From contig BGKB01000083.1 in assembly GCA_003116975.1 (NCBI GenBank), positions 284,504-348,503 of the forward strand: a DNA stretch of 64,000 bases, given 5' to 3'. Below, one piece after another: positions 1-11,300 of this stretch. Source of the stretch: Aurantiochytrium sp. KH105 (taxonomy: Eukaryota > Sar > Bigyra > Thraustochytrida > Thraustochytriidae). Position 1 is the first letter of the stretch, and each line of letters starts with the position of its first letter. The notes beneath the pieces were generated by a model. That model was not told the DNA's origin. It saw only the letters and a list, made by a program, of their open reading frames with translations, and did not search any database. The position numbers and the translations under genes were made by a program.

Positions 1-1
1 C

Positions 2-1936
2 CCTGGTCTCTCGGGTCGCAAGATTGTCCAGGATGTTCACGACCTTCGCGCTCATCAGCGGCATCTCTTTCTCGACACGGTCTTGCGGCAATTTCTCATT
101 GTCATGGAGCTGCTCGAAGCAGACCCGACGATTTGTACGCGGCAATACTTTAATCCCAATGTCAGGCGGCGCTGGGGACGGAAAAATTCGGTGATCGACT
201 GCTATGCAATGCGCCTCGAGGCCCTCTTTGATGATCAAGACTTTCCCGAACAGCGGGCCGTCGTCGACAAGCTCGAAGACCGTTTGCCAACGGACGACGG
301 GGGTCACGTGCGCTTTCGTGAGATCGAGTTCCAGGGCGAGAAGTTTTTTCTGCAACGTCCGGTGCTCGAGGACGCGCTCAACAGCTTTGAGGATCCATAC
401 CATGGCCAAGTCACAACGTCAGCCGCACCGGTGAGGTTTAAGCCATACCGAGACTACTCGCAAGAGCCGAGCTCGGTGATGAAGACAATGTCGACGAGCT
501 TTAAAGACGGCGGCAAGAGTCGCGACGAAACCACGAACGAAGGGATCAAGGACGACTTTCGCACGGTCAAAAGGCCGTGGATGGCGGCCGTCATCCCCAA
601 GCTCATATACACCAAGGAAGAGGCTGCGCGTTCGCAATATGAAAAGAGCCTCATCAAGCGTGAGCTTGAAGCAACGCGCGAATCGGTCGACATCTGGTTC
701 GGCTCGGAAGACTACCAGTCGCGCATCAAGAAGGAGTTGAAGCGTCGCAAACAGAATCTTAAACGCCGAATTGCACTAACTGAGGTCGATGTCTCGTATG
801 CTGAGCAAAGCGTCAGTGAGGCGAAGCGAGAGCTCATTGATGCTAAGGGGCGCAAAAATCGCTTTGAAAAGGGAGAACCCTTCCACGAGCACGGATTCAA
901 CGATGCAGAGGAGGCTGAGGCCGGTCTCGCGGCAGCCCAGGAAGCGGTGAGCCAAGCGCAAAAGAGCCATGCGGACTTGAAAAAACTGGTCAAGGAGCTC
1001 AAGGCGCAACTAAAGGAGAAACCACGGCAGCAAGAACAGCGTTGCCGCGATGATCTCAAACGAAAGGCTCTCCAGCGCTGCCGAAGGCACATTGTCTTCC
1101 AGGGCAGAATGCTTGCGCGAAAACGTGATTTACGGCGGCCCTGGGACGGTAAAAATGGTCAAATGTTCGTGCAGTGGAAGCAATATTTGGAGGCCATCGA
1201 GCGTGATACAGCTGACATTGAGGAAGAAACTGCGACGAATAATAAGCGGTATCAACTTGATCCCGAGGCAGCAGCCATTCAGGCAGAAACTTTGCGCGCG
1301 GCCATGGAAGGTGTTGAAGCACGGAAGGAACTCATCTATCAGATTCAGGAGATTCACGACCACCCGTACGGATGGAGTTCGGATGACTCGGATGGAGCCT
1401 CCGATAATAATGACTTTGAGATGCCCGAGGGCTCAGATTCTGGCAAAAAGGAGGATGGCGGCGAGAGCGAGGCTGGCAAGTCTTCATCAAAACGCTCTCT
1501 ATCGTTCATGGCCTCGCTCAGCTCGGCGACCGGGGGTGGGGGTCAGGGTGACGCCGAAGACATGGTCGAAGACTCCCCTCCAGGCACTCCCATGGCGAGT
1601 GCTGGTGCTGCTGCCTCTGAGGAAGATGTTATTACACGTCGGTCTTCGCAGCAAGCGAATCAGGTCGCGATGACGGCTCAGCGCCGGGCTTGGTTGCGCC
1701 AGACCACCTTGCGAAATGGAGAGGATGACGGCGAGCTTGAGCTTTCTTCATTGAGTGAAGATGACTCTGTGGGAGACAGTCTCTCCTCAATGAGCAAGTC
1801 GGGCAATGAAGATGACGACGACGACGATGACGATGACGAAGACATTTCAGATACAAAGAACGTTGCCAGAAACCTTCTGGAACAAATTCAAAGTCAAAGT
1901 CAAAGTCAAAGTCAAAGTCAAGACGAAGGAGAATAA
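2..1936 (+). CDS. Partial coiled-coil protein of unknown function, 5' end outside the window
   Basis: I do not recognise this protein. The reading frame is open from base 2, so the gene probably starts left of the window; the first ATG inside it is at 104. The N-terminal part (about 83-700) looks globular. A strongly charged helical region follows (about 700-1350), rich in K, E, R and Q with heptad-like spacing, as in a long coiled coil. The last third is low complexity and acidic: serine/glutamate stretches, a run of about ten Asp, then a short repeated Ser-Gln tail encoded by a TCAAAG hexanucleotide array. It ends at TAA 1934-1936. Such a structure fits a cytoskeletal, axonemal or scaffold protein, but that is inference. 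That the frame is coding is well supported by its length and composition. Confidence 0.7.
   Translation, partial: PGLSGRKIVQDVHDLRAHQRHLFLDTVLRQFLIVMELLEADPTICTRQYFNPNVRRRWGRKNSVIDCYAMRLEALFDDQDFPEQRAVVDKLEDRLPTDDGGHVRFREIEFQGEKFFLQRPVLEDALNSFEDPYHGQVTTSAAPVRFKPYRDYSQEPSSVMKTMSTSFKDGGKSRDETTNEGIKDDFRTVKRPWMAAVIPKLIYTKEEAARSQYEKSLIKRELEATRESVDIWFGSEDYQSRIKKELKRRKQNLKRRIALTEVDVSYAEQSVSEAKRELIDAKGRKNRFEKGEPFHEHGFNDAEEAEAGLAAAQEAVSQAQKSHADLKKLVKELKAQLKEKPRQQEQRCRDDLKRKALQRCRRHIVFQGRMLARKRDLRRPWDGKNGQMFVQWKQYLEAIERDTADIEEETATNNKRYQLDPEAAAIQAETLRAAMEGVEARKELIYQIQEIHDHPYGWSSDDSDGASDNNDFEMPEGSDSGKKEDGGESEAGKSSSKRSLSFMASLSSATGGGGQGDAEDMVEDSPPGTPMASAGAAASEEDVITRRSSQQANQVAMTAQRRAWLRQTTLRNGEDDGELELSSLSEDDSVGDSLSSMSKSGNEDDDDDDDDDEDISDTKNVARNLLEQIQSQSQSQSQSQDEGE
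1888..1922 (+). repeat. TCAAAG hexanucleotide array inside coding sequence
   Basis: About six copies of TCAAAG lie in frame at the 3' end of the coiled-coil gene and encode an alternating Ser-Gln tail. As a multiple of three it can change copy number without breaking the frame. Confidence 0.85.
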
Positions 1937-2350
1937 GATGTACCCAGGTTCAATGACATCAAAGTGAAGGAGCATAAGAAAAAGTTGGGCTCATGCCAAA
2001 ATGCAAGATACGTCAAAGAAGCGTGAATGGTGTATGGAGCCAGTGGTTTTCAAAGACTTTTCATACGAAGAAAGAGTTTGTTGAAGTGCGTGCAAGTTGC
2101 AAACCACAGGTATCGAGAAGCTGCGCGACCTTTTGTAAAGGTATTCGTAGCTAGCGAACAGAAATATGTATTGGCCATGCTAGTCTTGAGCCTTTTGGAG
2201 AAAATACCAAATGTTGCGACGCACTCTTTCTTTCTTTTTCTTTTCGCTAAACATTCCCGGATGTCATCAAGATATATATCGCGCTCTTTACGACACGCAC
2301 GCACGCACGCACGCGCACATGTAAAGATGATGACACTTGAGAAACGCAAA
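1937..2350. other. Intergenic spacer, convergent gene ends
   Basis: This lies between the stop of the coiled-coil gene and the stop of the oxygenase on the other strand. It is AT-richer than the genes and holds a short CACG microsatellite at about 2294-2318. No gene or RNA was recognised. Confidence 0.6.
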
Positions 2351-3541
2351 TCAGGCAGAGTCCGCAGCAACTGCACCGGGATTGGCCTGCGTGATGCGTG
2401 TAAGCATGTGTTTGCCTGCATTCACAGGTGGCATGTACTTTTCTTTGTTTCCGACTTGCGGCGCGAGCGAAGCGTCAAAGTCAGGACCACGAAAAAATGC
2501 AATAGAGTAGCGATGATCGCGAGGATGATTGAACGCGCGATGGACCGTGGAGCGAAAGGTGTCGCCACTCCAGCGCGCAAGCATGTCGCCAACGTTGACA
2601 ACAAAGCAGCCCTCGCGAGGGGCAACGGGCATCCAAGCACCATCCTCGGGGCGAATGATTTCGAGACAAGGGTCATTGGTTCCACGCATGTTAAGAATCG
2701 TCAGACACTCAAAGTCGGTGTGCGCTCCAATGCCAATTTGGGAGCCGAGCTCCCCCGTCTCGAGCGGTGGGTAATGAAGACAATTCATGGACGTCATCGG
2801 TGTCTCGGACGCCTGACGCACAAAAAACTCAGGATCCAGCCCGAGCGCCAGCGCGCTCACGCGCAGCAGGCGATCGGAAAGCTGTCGAACCTCTTCGTAA
2901 TATACCGACATCGGTTCGCGAAAGACGCTCGGGTCGTTGTTGGGCCAGACATTGTCGCAGTAGAGAAGATCGTTGTAGACGGCATGGTCGCGGGGGAGCT
3001 CAGTGCCAAAGTGAAAGAGCTCTTTGTAGTCCATTGCAGCCTTGGCGTCGGCTTCCTTGCCCGCACCCTGGTTCGTCTGGTCCTTGCGCAGGTCCGTGTC
3101 ATCCATGCCATAGTCGCCCTGCTCAAATGGACCCACGTACCCGCGAAAGCTGCCAGTCTTGCTTTGATGGATGGATCCTTTGACCTCTTCATCTGCAAAA
3201 AAGTTAGCCAACGCCGTAAAAGCGCCTTCCTCTACCTCGCGCGGCACGCCGTGGTTGCTCACGTAGAAGAAGCCGAAGCGTCCCGCCGCCTTGCGCAGCT
3301 CCTCGGCGGCCTCCTCATCGCTGCGCGAGAGGTCCACGAGCGGGAGCGCCTCCGCGGCCTTCGCCGACGCAGAGAGCTGTCGCAGCGCGCCGTGTCTCGC
3401 GCGCCGCGCCGCCGTCCCCGCCGCCTTGGCCAACATCGCTCCTGCGCACCTCCTGCCTCTGAATTGATGAAATACGAATTGCGTCTCTCTCGATGATGAT
3501 GCGATCCGAGTTCGAGTGATCGCAGCGTGCCTACCGGCCAT
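2351..3541 (-). CDS. 2-oxoglutarate/Fe(II)-dependent oxygenase, isopenicillin N synthase-like, possibly mitochondrial
   Basis: The protein is 396 aa and has the two parts of the family: an N-terminal DIOX_N-like region (about 66-190, with the FGFFYVSNHGV block) and a C-terminal double-stranded beta-helix. The Fe(II) ligands are visible as HTD (H274, D276) and the distal H334 in VHRAFNHP. The 2-oxoglutarate-binding RYS is at 344-346. Enzymes of this family couple 2-oxoglutarate decarboxylation to oxidation of a small molecule; the substrate cannot be read from sequence. The first ATG is at 3541. A second at 3436 (M36) starts a stretch rich in Ala, Arg and Ser that looks like a mitochondrial presequence, so it may be the true start. 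The gene is divergent from the armadillo-like gene. A second, clearly different member lies at 24748-25761. Confidence 0.88.
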   Translation of the reverse strand: MAGRHAAITRTRIASSSRETQFVFHQFRGRRCAGAMLAKAAGTAARRARHGALRQLSASAKAAEALPLVDLSRSDEEAAEELRKAAGRFGFFYVSNHGVPREVEEGAFTALANFFADEEVKGSIHQSKTGSFRGYVGPFEQGDYGMDDTDLRKDQTNQGAGKEADAKAAMDYKELFHFGTELPRDHAVYNDLLYCDNVWPNNDPSVFREPMSVYYEEVRQLSDRLLRVSALALGLDPEFFVRQASETPMTSMNCLHYPPLETGELGSQIGIGAHTDFECLTILNMRGTNDPCLEIIRPEDGAWMPVAPREGCFVVNVGDMLARWSGDTFRSTVHRAFNHPRDHRYSIAFFRGPDFDASLAPQVGNKEKYMPPVNAGKHMLTRITQANPGAVAADSA

Positions 3542-4040
3542 GAGAGTTTCGACTCCACCGTCATTCCTGTCGTCGGCGTTGGCATTTTCATCATCGTGCT
3601 GCCGCTTCTGCGACGCCCAGCTGCTCGCAAGATGTTTGGAGCAGCATAAGGGTATGGGCTAACCTGCGCGACGCGGCTTGCATGGAGGCTTGATGGGGGC
3701 ACAAGAGGCAGCACTTTTGTGGCGTAATTTCACACATTTGACTCTCCCTCGCGAGAGAACAAGTGGCAAGAAGCAAGGAGACCAATTGTAGTGCTCAGTT
3801 AGCGGCTTGTTTCAGTCAATGAGGACGGCCTGGTTGATGAAGCAAGCTATGGGCCGGCTGACGTAAAGAAGGACGATCAATTTTTATGCTGCGAACTGTG
3901 GGGCTTTGATTTTGGTCATCCGCGACGATGTGTCCACTTTGTCCATTTCAGTTTTCGGACGAGTCGCAGCACAGCAACAGCAGCAAGAATCGAAGCTTGA
4001 AACAAACCTCGAATCAAAGCTGTCCGCCAAGACTGCCAGG
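3542..4040. other. Divergent intergenic region
   Basis: This lies between the starts of two divergent genes and so probably holds both promoters. Frame from 3906 to 4040 is open without an ATG, so part may be 5' leader or an unrecognised exon of the downstream gene. No specific element was recognised. Confidence 0.5.
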
Positions 4041-5075
4041 ATGGAGTTCCTAGCCATGCAAAGCATGTCCGAAGACGCCGCGAGGGAGGCCGGAAATGCG
4101 CTCCGAGCGACCATGCGCGCCCATCGTCTGGATGCGCGAGCGCAAGAGCGAGCATGCCAAAGGCTGCAAGAGCTGTCGACGACGCTTCGGAATGAAGAAA
4201 TACTGGGCGCAGAGCTCGGCATGGGAAACGAAATCAAAGCAGCCATGCAAGTTCACGCGTTTGATGGAGGGGTGCAAGAGCAGGCATGCTGGGCACTCGC
4301 CAGTCTCGCTGAGAATGAGGGGAATCAAGTAACTTTCGTCCAGGACCTTGCAATCGGAAGTGAGATCAAGTCGGCCATGTGCAATCATATGGCGCACGCC
4401 GGAGTGCTAGCAAGCGCATGCGGTGCTCTGCAACACCTTGCTTTGAATCGACACAATCGAGTCATATTATGCCAAGAACTTGAAATTGGCAAGACGATCA
4501 AAGCCGCTATGCAAGCGCATACCGCAGCGTTAACTTTGCAGCAGCAAGCTTGCGAAGCGCTCTGGGGTCTTGCATTGGATGATGAGAACAAGCCGATTCT
4601 TTGTCAAGAACTCAGACTCGGCAAAGAGATTAAGACAGCCATGAAAACGCATGAGGCGAGTGCTGCTCTTCAGCAACAAGCTTGTGTGCTTCTTTGGACG
4701 CTTGCTAGCACGCATGAATGTAATCGGTTGCATCTCGTTCAAGAGGATGAAATTTACAATGAGATTGCGTCGGCGATGCGCGCTCATTCTGAGAGTGCTG
4801 GCGTGCAAGAGTGGGCATGCAGGGCAATGAAGGCACTTGCTATGCCCATGGATGCTCAAATCAGAACGGATCTAACGAAAGCTCTTCGATCGCATCCGTC
4901 GCACGATGGGGTGCAAGACGCAGCGCGCGAGGCTCTCGATGTCCTGGAAAGCCGAGACCAGCCCATTTCCAAATTGCAGGTCAACCACGCAGCCCGTACG
5001 ATCGATAACGACCATTGTGTCAAGGATGCAATTGTCTTACCAATCAACGAGCAATCAGAGTCCAAAGTTATTTGA
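4041..5075 (+). CDS. Armadillo/HEAT-like repeat protein
   Basis: A 344-aa protein from the first ATG at 4041; the open frame extends upstream to 3906 with no ATG. It is built from about six helical repeats of roughly 42 aa. Each has a core such as IKAAMQ.H.....VQEQACWAL..LA followed by a short loop and a Q-E-L-x-IG segment. This is the pattern of armadillo-like arrays, which act as protein-binding superhelices and have no catalytic centre. The same style of repeat occurs in large protist families. Hydrophobic positions and the Gln-Gln-Ala-Cys element recur in register, supporting a true repeat array and not chance. The last 40 residues leave the repeat. Partner and pathway are unknown. Confidence 0.75.
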   Translation: MEFLAMQSMSEDAAREAGNALRATMRAHRLDARAQERACQRLQELSTTLRNEEILGAELGMGNEIKAAMQVHAFDGGVQEQACWALASLAENEGNQVTFVQDLAIGSEIKSAMCNHMAHAGVLASACGALQHLALNRHNRVILCQELEIGKTIKAAMQAHTAALTLQQQACEALWGLALDDENKPILCQELRLGKEIKTAMKTHEASAALQQQACVLLWTLASTHECNRLHLVQEDEIYNEIASAMRAHSESAGVQEWACRAMKALAMPMDAQIRTDLTKALRSHPSHDGVQDAAREALDVLESRDQPISKLQVNHAARTIDNDHCVKDAIVLPINEQSESKVI

Positions 5076-5604
5076 AGAGCAATTCTCGAAGCTCATCACC
5101 GGTGAAGAAGAAGTAGAAGAAGAAAAGATGTCATGGCGTGATAAACAGCTTGCTCGCTCTTTCGCTCGTCACCCTAGGCCATTCCACGACACTTTACTAG
5201 CAAATAAAACGAAGAAAGACTCGTCAATGTTTTTCTGCTATGCTCAGCGACGCATCTTTCCCCAACCGACGATAGGCCCGTGTCACGAGGAGTTGGGCTC
5301 CTTCCTCTGAGGCTTCTTGCGCAACGCGCCAACGCAGTCTGCTCTCGACTCGACTCGACTCGACTCGATTCGATTCGATTCAACTCGAACTTAACCATCC
5401 AGAACCCAAGCGGCGCTTCGCCCAGGTCCACAGCGTGGCGCGGCGCGGCGCGGCGCGGGAGTTGCGGGACGCGAGGCGCGGAGTGCGTCGCAGCCAGTGG
5501 CCATCGCCGACGGCGCGAGGTCGCAGGGCGGCGTGCACTGGCAGGACAAGCTTCCGCTCGTTCCTTTCGCTCATCCATCGGCCATCTGTCCAACATCCAT
5601 CACC
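5076..5604. other. Spacer upstream of MRE11 with a pentanucleotide array
   Basis: This holds the 3' end region of the armadillo-like gene and the presumed promoter and leader of MRE11. A CGACT/CGATT array lies at about 5344-5389, followed by a GC-rich stretch with GGCGC repeats. No gene is seen. Confidence 0.6.
5344..5389. repeat. CGACT/CGATT pentanucleotide microsatellite
   Basis: Roughly nine tandem five-base units, the first half CGACT and the second half CGATT, lie about 220 bases before the MRE11 start codon. Confidence 0.85.
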
Positions 5605-8231
5605 ATGTGCGCTGCGCGGGATGACCTCGAGGAGGAGGCGGCTCGCGCCGTGGCGCGGCTGGAGGACGAGGCGCCGGGGCCCAACGTGCTGCGCGTGCTG
5701 GTGGCGACGGACAACCATCTTGGCTACAAGGAGAATGACCCCGTGCGAGGCGAGGTAGGTTCAGGCAGCGCAGCGAGCAAGAGGCAGTCAAGGGATAAAC
5801 AAGGCTAACTTTGCGAGCTCGCTCGCTCGCTCGCTCACTCACTCGCTCACTCACTCACTCCGCTGGCTCGCTCGCTCACACACGCGCGCAGGACTCGTTT
5901 CGGACAATGGAAGAGATCTTTGAGATTGGCAGACGATGCCACGTGGACATGGCAGTGCTCGGCGGCGACCTCTTTCATATCAACAAGCCAACGAGGAGCA
6001 CCATGGTGCGCACAATGGAAATCTTCCGCAAACACACGCGCGGCGGTCGCGATCTCGACCTCATTGTGCGTGGCAAATTCGGTCGCACAACCGAGGAGGG
6101 CGTGAACTTCGAAGACGAGAATCAAGCCGTTGATCTTCCCGTCTTTATCATCCATGGCAACCACGATGACCCGACCCGCGATGGTGGACAGTTCCAGGCC
6201 TTGTCGGCCTTGGACCTGCTCCAGTCCAACGGTCTCGTTAATTACTTTGGTCGTGTGCAGAAAATGGACGACGCCGTCTTGGAACCCGTGCTTATCGAAA
6301 AAGGCTCTGCTAAACTTCGACTCTATGGTATGGGCTGGATTCGCGATGAACGCATGCACCGCATGTTTTCCAAAGGCCAAGTTTCCTTCAAGCGTCACCA
6401 CCCGGGAAATCTGGAGGAAGAAGAAAGCGAGGGTGGCAACAATGGAAACGAAGAGGATGAGGACAATAGCATGTCAGGTGAGGGCGCGAGCGCCCGTGAT
6501 CGGGACTGGCTCAATGTCTTTATGGTACACCAGAACCGCGACTTTAAGGGTCGTGGCGCCAAGAATTGCTTCAATGATGAGATGATTCCTGCATTTATTA
6601 ATCTTGTGTTCTTTGGACATGAGCATGAGAGCATGATCGAACCGCAGGAAAGCATCAAGAATCCCGAGACCTTTTTGTCCCAGCCGGGGTCCTCTGTGGC
6701 GACGAGTCTCATCGCCGCCGAGGCCGAGCCCAAACACGTGGGCATCATGGAAATTCAGATCGATCCAGAGACTGGAGTCGCAAAATTTGATCTTACCCCG
6801 GTGCGTCTACGGACTGTGCGGCCATTCATCATGGATGAGATTGTCCTCGAAGATATTGATGCACTCGACAGGGACGCCAGCGAAGCCGACAAGGTCGATG
6901 CAGTCCAACGCGTCATCTCCATCAAGGTAAGCGAGATGATCGAGCAAGCGCGGGAGTCCTTTCGCGAGCTCAATCCCACTGCATCTGCCTCCGAGGTGAA
7001 AAAGATGTTACCTCTTATTCGGCTTCGTGTGGAGCATACCTCGTTTCCGGTGCTCAATCTGCAGCGCTTTGGCGACAAATTCATCGGCAAGGTGGCCAAT
7101 CCCAAGGATTTGGTCTTCTTCTTCAGACGTCGCAAGCTGCGCGAGCGCGGCACCAAGAGCGAGGGCGGTCTCGATGACGAGGTCGATGTAACCGCCGACG
7201 AAATCTCTGCAGGGACGCGCATTAACGGACTCATTGAAGACATTCTCAGCGGCGACAACAAGCTCACATTTATTCCCGATAGGGAGCTTCACTTTAATAT
7301 TCAGGAATACGTCGAAAAGGGGGAAGCTCGTCTCCTCGAGACGTATCTTGACGACTACATCAAGACCAGTCAAGCTTTGATCTTGCGTCAACATGGCGCG
7401 TCCAAGGACGACGATAACGAAAATGGCGACGACGATGCTTTTCCCGAAGACGACGAGAAAATCTTCCAAGAGGACAGTATTCTTGAGCAGGTCCGCAAGG
7501 TTGCTGACAAGCGCAACCGCAATGCCTCGCTTCGGCTTTCCAAGGCTCTCGATCCAAAGGATAACGAGGCAGCGTCCAAGGACACCAGGACCCAGCCGTC
7601 GATCAAGTCTGCTCCTGGAAAGAAAAAGGCTTCTACTTCTTCCTCCTCCTCCTCCTCATCTGCGCTTCGGCAGACGACGTTGTCAAGCTTTAGTCGGCAG
7701 CAGAATGATTCTGACGACTCTGAAGCTGACGACTTTGCGGCGGTTCAATACGACGATGTCAGCGACAGTGAGCAAGGTTACAGTGGAGGAAAAGTCGCCA
7801 AGGGTAAGCCCCTTCGCAAAGGCCGTCAGACCAAGTCTGCTACGTCAGCCAAGTCTTCTGCAGCTTCCAAGAGCAAGAGCACGGCCACGAGCACGAGCAC
7901 TGCGAGGAAAAAAAGGCCCGTTGCTGACATCGTGCTTGATTCGAGCGACGACGACGACGACGATGCTGTTTATGTGGGAAATGACAAAGATGACGAGGAT
8001 TCTGACGAGGATTCTGACGAGGAAGAGTTTGGAGCTCGTGCTCGCGCTCGTGCAAAGTCGAGGCGTTTGCCACCGTCGCGTCAGCAAAGCGCGGCGCAGC
8101 CCAAGGGAAAAGCCACACGAGGGCGTAGAGCCGCCCGGAAATCTGTCTCGTACGCAGAAAGCGCTGATGAGATTGAAGACAGTGCCGACGAATCCGTTCC
8201 AAGCCCGAAAAGTAAGCGTCGTCGACGCTAG
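5605..8231 (+). CDS. MRE11: MRE11 double-strand-break repair nuclease, two exons (5605-5754 and 5892-8231)
   Basis: MRE11 is the Mn-dependent nuclease of the MRE11-RAD50-NBS1 complex, acting in the nucleus on DNA ends in repair and telomere upkeep. The spliced protein is 829 aa. Exon 1 opens at ATG 5605 in a CACCATG context and carries phosphoesterase motif I (ATDNHLGY, D36 and H38). Exon 2 carries GGDLFH (74-79), GNHD (about 139-142) and GHEHE (292-296). The order and spacing match known MRE11 proteins, and the junction VRGE/DSF matches the conserved VRGN-D-T/S-F region. After the nuclease core and capping/DNA-binding region comes a long acidic, Ser-rich and finally basic tail ending in RRRR, typical of eukaryotic MRE11 C-termini. 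An extra segment of about 20 residues sits just before GNHD. The stop lies 151 bases from the stop of the convergent EF-hand gene. Confidence 0.95.
5755..5891 (+). other. Intron of MRE11 (137 nt, phase 0)
   Basis: It begins GTAGGT and ends GCGCAG. Removing it joins two halves of MRE11 in frame at a conserved position. It is the only intron in the window that I can support strongly. The middle (about 5815-5880) is an array of GCTC and ACTC units, which makes the intron low in complexity and probably length-variable. Confidence 0.9.
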
Positions 8232-8382
8232 TTTTTTTTTCTTCTTGCTTTCTTTCCCCCCATTCACAATCAAAGAAACAATCTCATGGACCAATTCATC
8301 AATCAATCGAACAATTGAACAAGCAGAAAAATGAGCAAAGCTCTTACTAAAATCAATGAGCATGAAACAACGTGTGATCGTC

Positions 8383-11300
8383 TTACTTCTTCGCACTTTT
8401 GCGGCCAGCGCGAGAGAAAATGCGATCCTCAGCAATGGGGTCATAAGAGTCTCGGCGACGCCGATCTTCTCTTGGTGACGGACTGCGACTTCTGCTTCGT
8501 CTCCGGTTCCGATGATGACGTGACTGCTGTCGAGCTGGCGAGCGGCGTTTCTCCGCGCGCCTCCTTCGCATAACGACCTCGCTGTTTTCACTATCCGAAT
8601 CGCTGCTGGAAGAGTCTCTCTTTCTGTCCACAGTGCGCCACCGACGATCTCGGCTTGCTGAGCTGGAGGAGGACGCCGAGCTCGATGCACGAGAAGACTC
8701 ACTTTTGTCACCATCATCCGAATCAGAACTTTGACTACGATCCCGATGATGCCGGCGTCTATGGTTGCTTCGGCGGTGTGTATTCGACGATTTGATCTTT
8801 TTCGACTTTTTCGCAGCTTTCCGCTTGGGCGACTTGCGTCTTCCGCGACTTCTCCGGCGCCTCGAATCGTTGTCGTCGCTATCCTCGTCATCGTCACTCC
8901 TTGTGAATGCTTCGGCGATGATGGCTCGAAGGGCCCCTTCGCCTTCGCTTCGCAAGCTTGCTTGCTTAACCCCAAACTCCCAGTCGTCATCAGGAGCGTA
9001 CAGAGCAGCTGACGATGACGCATACATAGGATTGCTCTCATGAGCGTGCGGTATGTATCTGTCTGTATGAGATCGTAGGGTGGCCGCAAAGCGAGCCTGT
9101 GCACGTTGTCGTGTTTTGGCATTTGCCGCATGATCCACAACGCGGTGCGCGGTGGACCCTGCGTGGTCATAAAAGACTTCAGGGTCTTGTTGAGTAAGAA
9201 CGGCACGCCAAGCTTGCTGCGAGATGCCGTCTGCTAGCTGATCGTCATCTGCAGCTTCACAGATGCCAAGATACTCGGCGCTTTGTCGAGGCGTCGCGCT
9301 GCCTCGCAGCCATGCCTTGACTTTGGCGTCACCAGCGCGAGCCTCTGTATCAGATATTGCTAACGCTTTGGGTGTGAGCATATGTGCAATCGAGTGGTGC
9401 CGAAGCGGCCCTCTGAAGCCATCGTACCCGCTTCCGTCAACAATGGTTCGCGCTTCCTCTCGATCGTTGTCTTCTTCCTCGGAACGATGATTTCTTCGTC
9501 GGCTTGGGGAACGACGACGTCGAAGCCTTCGTTGTCTGTCCTGGGCAATGACGATATCTGCAGCCTCGCGCGAAGCGGCGCGATCTTGGCGAGAGACAAT
9601 CCACCGCAAGAGGTCTTTGTAATGCACAAGATCAGCATTATCGAATTGCGCAAAACGCCTCGCAAGCATGGCCACCTCGACCTCCGTCACAGGAAGAGCA
9701 AGTACGCGCGCAGCCTCGCGGAACTCTCTCCTCGACACACGTCCATCATCCGCGAGGTCATAGACCCGGAACACATCCACATAGTCGGTACCATCGGCCT
9801 GAACTTCGCGCAATCTCCGTAGCACGCGCGCGGCAAGCTGGTCCAGTTCCAAGTCAGAGAACCCGGCAAAATGTACAAAGCCGGCGTAATCAACTTCGTC
9901 ACGTGCTCGAGGGTCGAATCTTGCAAGGAGAGTCCTCCGTTCGCTTGCGCTAAATCGGAGCCCGAGTTTACTAAGGCCGGTGAAAAATTCTGCTTGTGTG
10001 CAGTGCGAGCGTCCGGAGGAGTCAAAGTTAGCAAAGACGGCTTGCAAGTCTAGATCCGCACCTGCTTCGTGCAAAAGAGCAGCTGTGCGAATAGAATTGC
10101 GAATGCTCGCTTCTAGGCCAGACAGGTCATGATCTTGTATCGCGCCTGCCTCGCCGTGAGGCGCCACAAAGTCGAGAAAGGCAACATAATCGATGCGACC
10201 AGCCTGCTGCCGTTGCTCGCTTTTGCGTCGTTGGAAACGCGACATGAGGCGTCGCAGCTCCGACTCGCGCAGACGCAGCCCCAGCGTACGCAGGCAGGTT
10301 TGTCGGAAATCAACGCGGGAAATCTCACCCTTATCTCTTTTGTCGAGGGCGCGGAAGGCAGCCCAGGCGCTCACGCCGCGCGCGGCCGCCACCCGCAGTT
10401 GGGCCTGAATTGCGCGAGCCAAGGCCTCTTCAGCATGCATGAGGGCCTCAAACTTTCCATAGTCAACACGCGGTCCGAGAGTCTCCTGACGCGGGCCCTC
10501 GAGGTCTCCATTCCGCGGAGCGCACAGGCTCGCCACGGCGCGAAGATCCTCCATGGGCACCACGAGGCCCAACTTGCGAACAGCGGAAATGTACTGCGGG
10601 AAGGACACCGTGCCGTCGCCCGCGCGGTCAATCTCCTCAAAAGGTTTGCGTACATCAGCGGCCTCGCGTCGTGTCTCGGCGAGCTCGAGTAATTGCTGCC
10701 GGACTCGGTCAAGTGCGTCAGATGCGTCGGTCGCAGGGTCCCGGGTACCCGCGGCGCGAGCTGCTCGACCATTGATTCCAGCGCCGCTGCGTGCGAGACG
10801 CAAGAGCTCGACATAGTCAATTTGTCCCGCTGGCGTGTTGGGAGCGAGGATGCGGGTTCTTCGCTCCAGGAGAGATACCTCGGCGTCTGTCAGCGTGCAT
10901 CCGAGAAGCGCGCACGCTTTTGCTACGCTCTTGAGCGAGACGAGAGTTGAGTCTTTTGCGGCAAAAAGCTCAAAGGCGTCGACAGGGCGCATATTGCGTC
11001 CTCGAGCTCGCCGAAGCGCCTTTTCAAGGCGAAGCAAGACCTCGTCTGCGCTGTCAAAGATACCCGACTGAGCTACAGAGCTTTCCGTGTATCCTTGGCC
11101 ACGCTCCAAGAGATCGATGAGGCGCTTCCAATCTGCGGACCCAGTGCCCTTGGGGTCAAGTACGGCACAGAGCTCGTCAAAGTGATGGCGTGGAAGCTGT
11201 CGGATCTGGGCTGCGCGAAATGCGTCCTGGAGAGACGCGAGCGAAATGCGGCCGGGGCGTGTAGGAATGTCTGCAAAGTCCTCGAGAAGGGCGGGAAAGC

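Noticed and set aside
2027-3496. Long plus-strand ORF (489 codons)
   Set aside because: It lies antisense to the 2OG oxygenase, whose catalytic motifs are intact; the plus-strand product is basic and shows no domain.
7845-9206. Minus-strand ORF spanning the ends of MRE11 and the EF-hand gene
   Set aside because: It overlaps two well-supported genes in other frames and has no domain.
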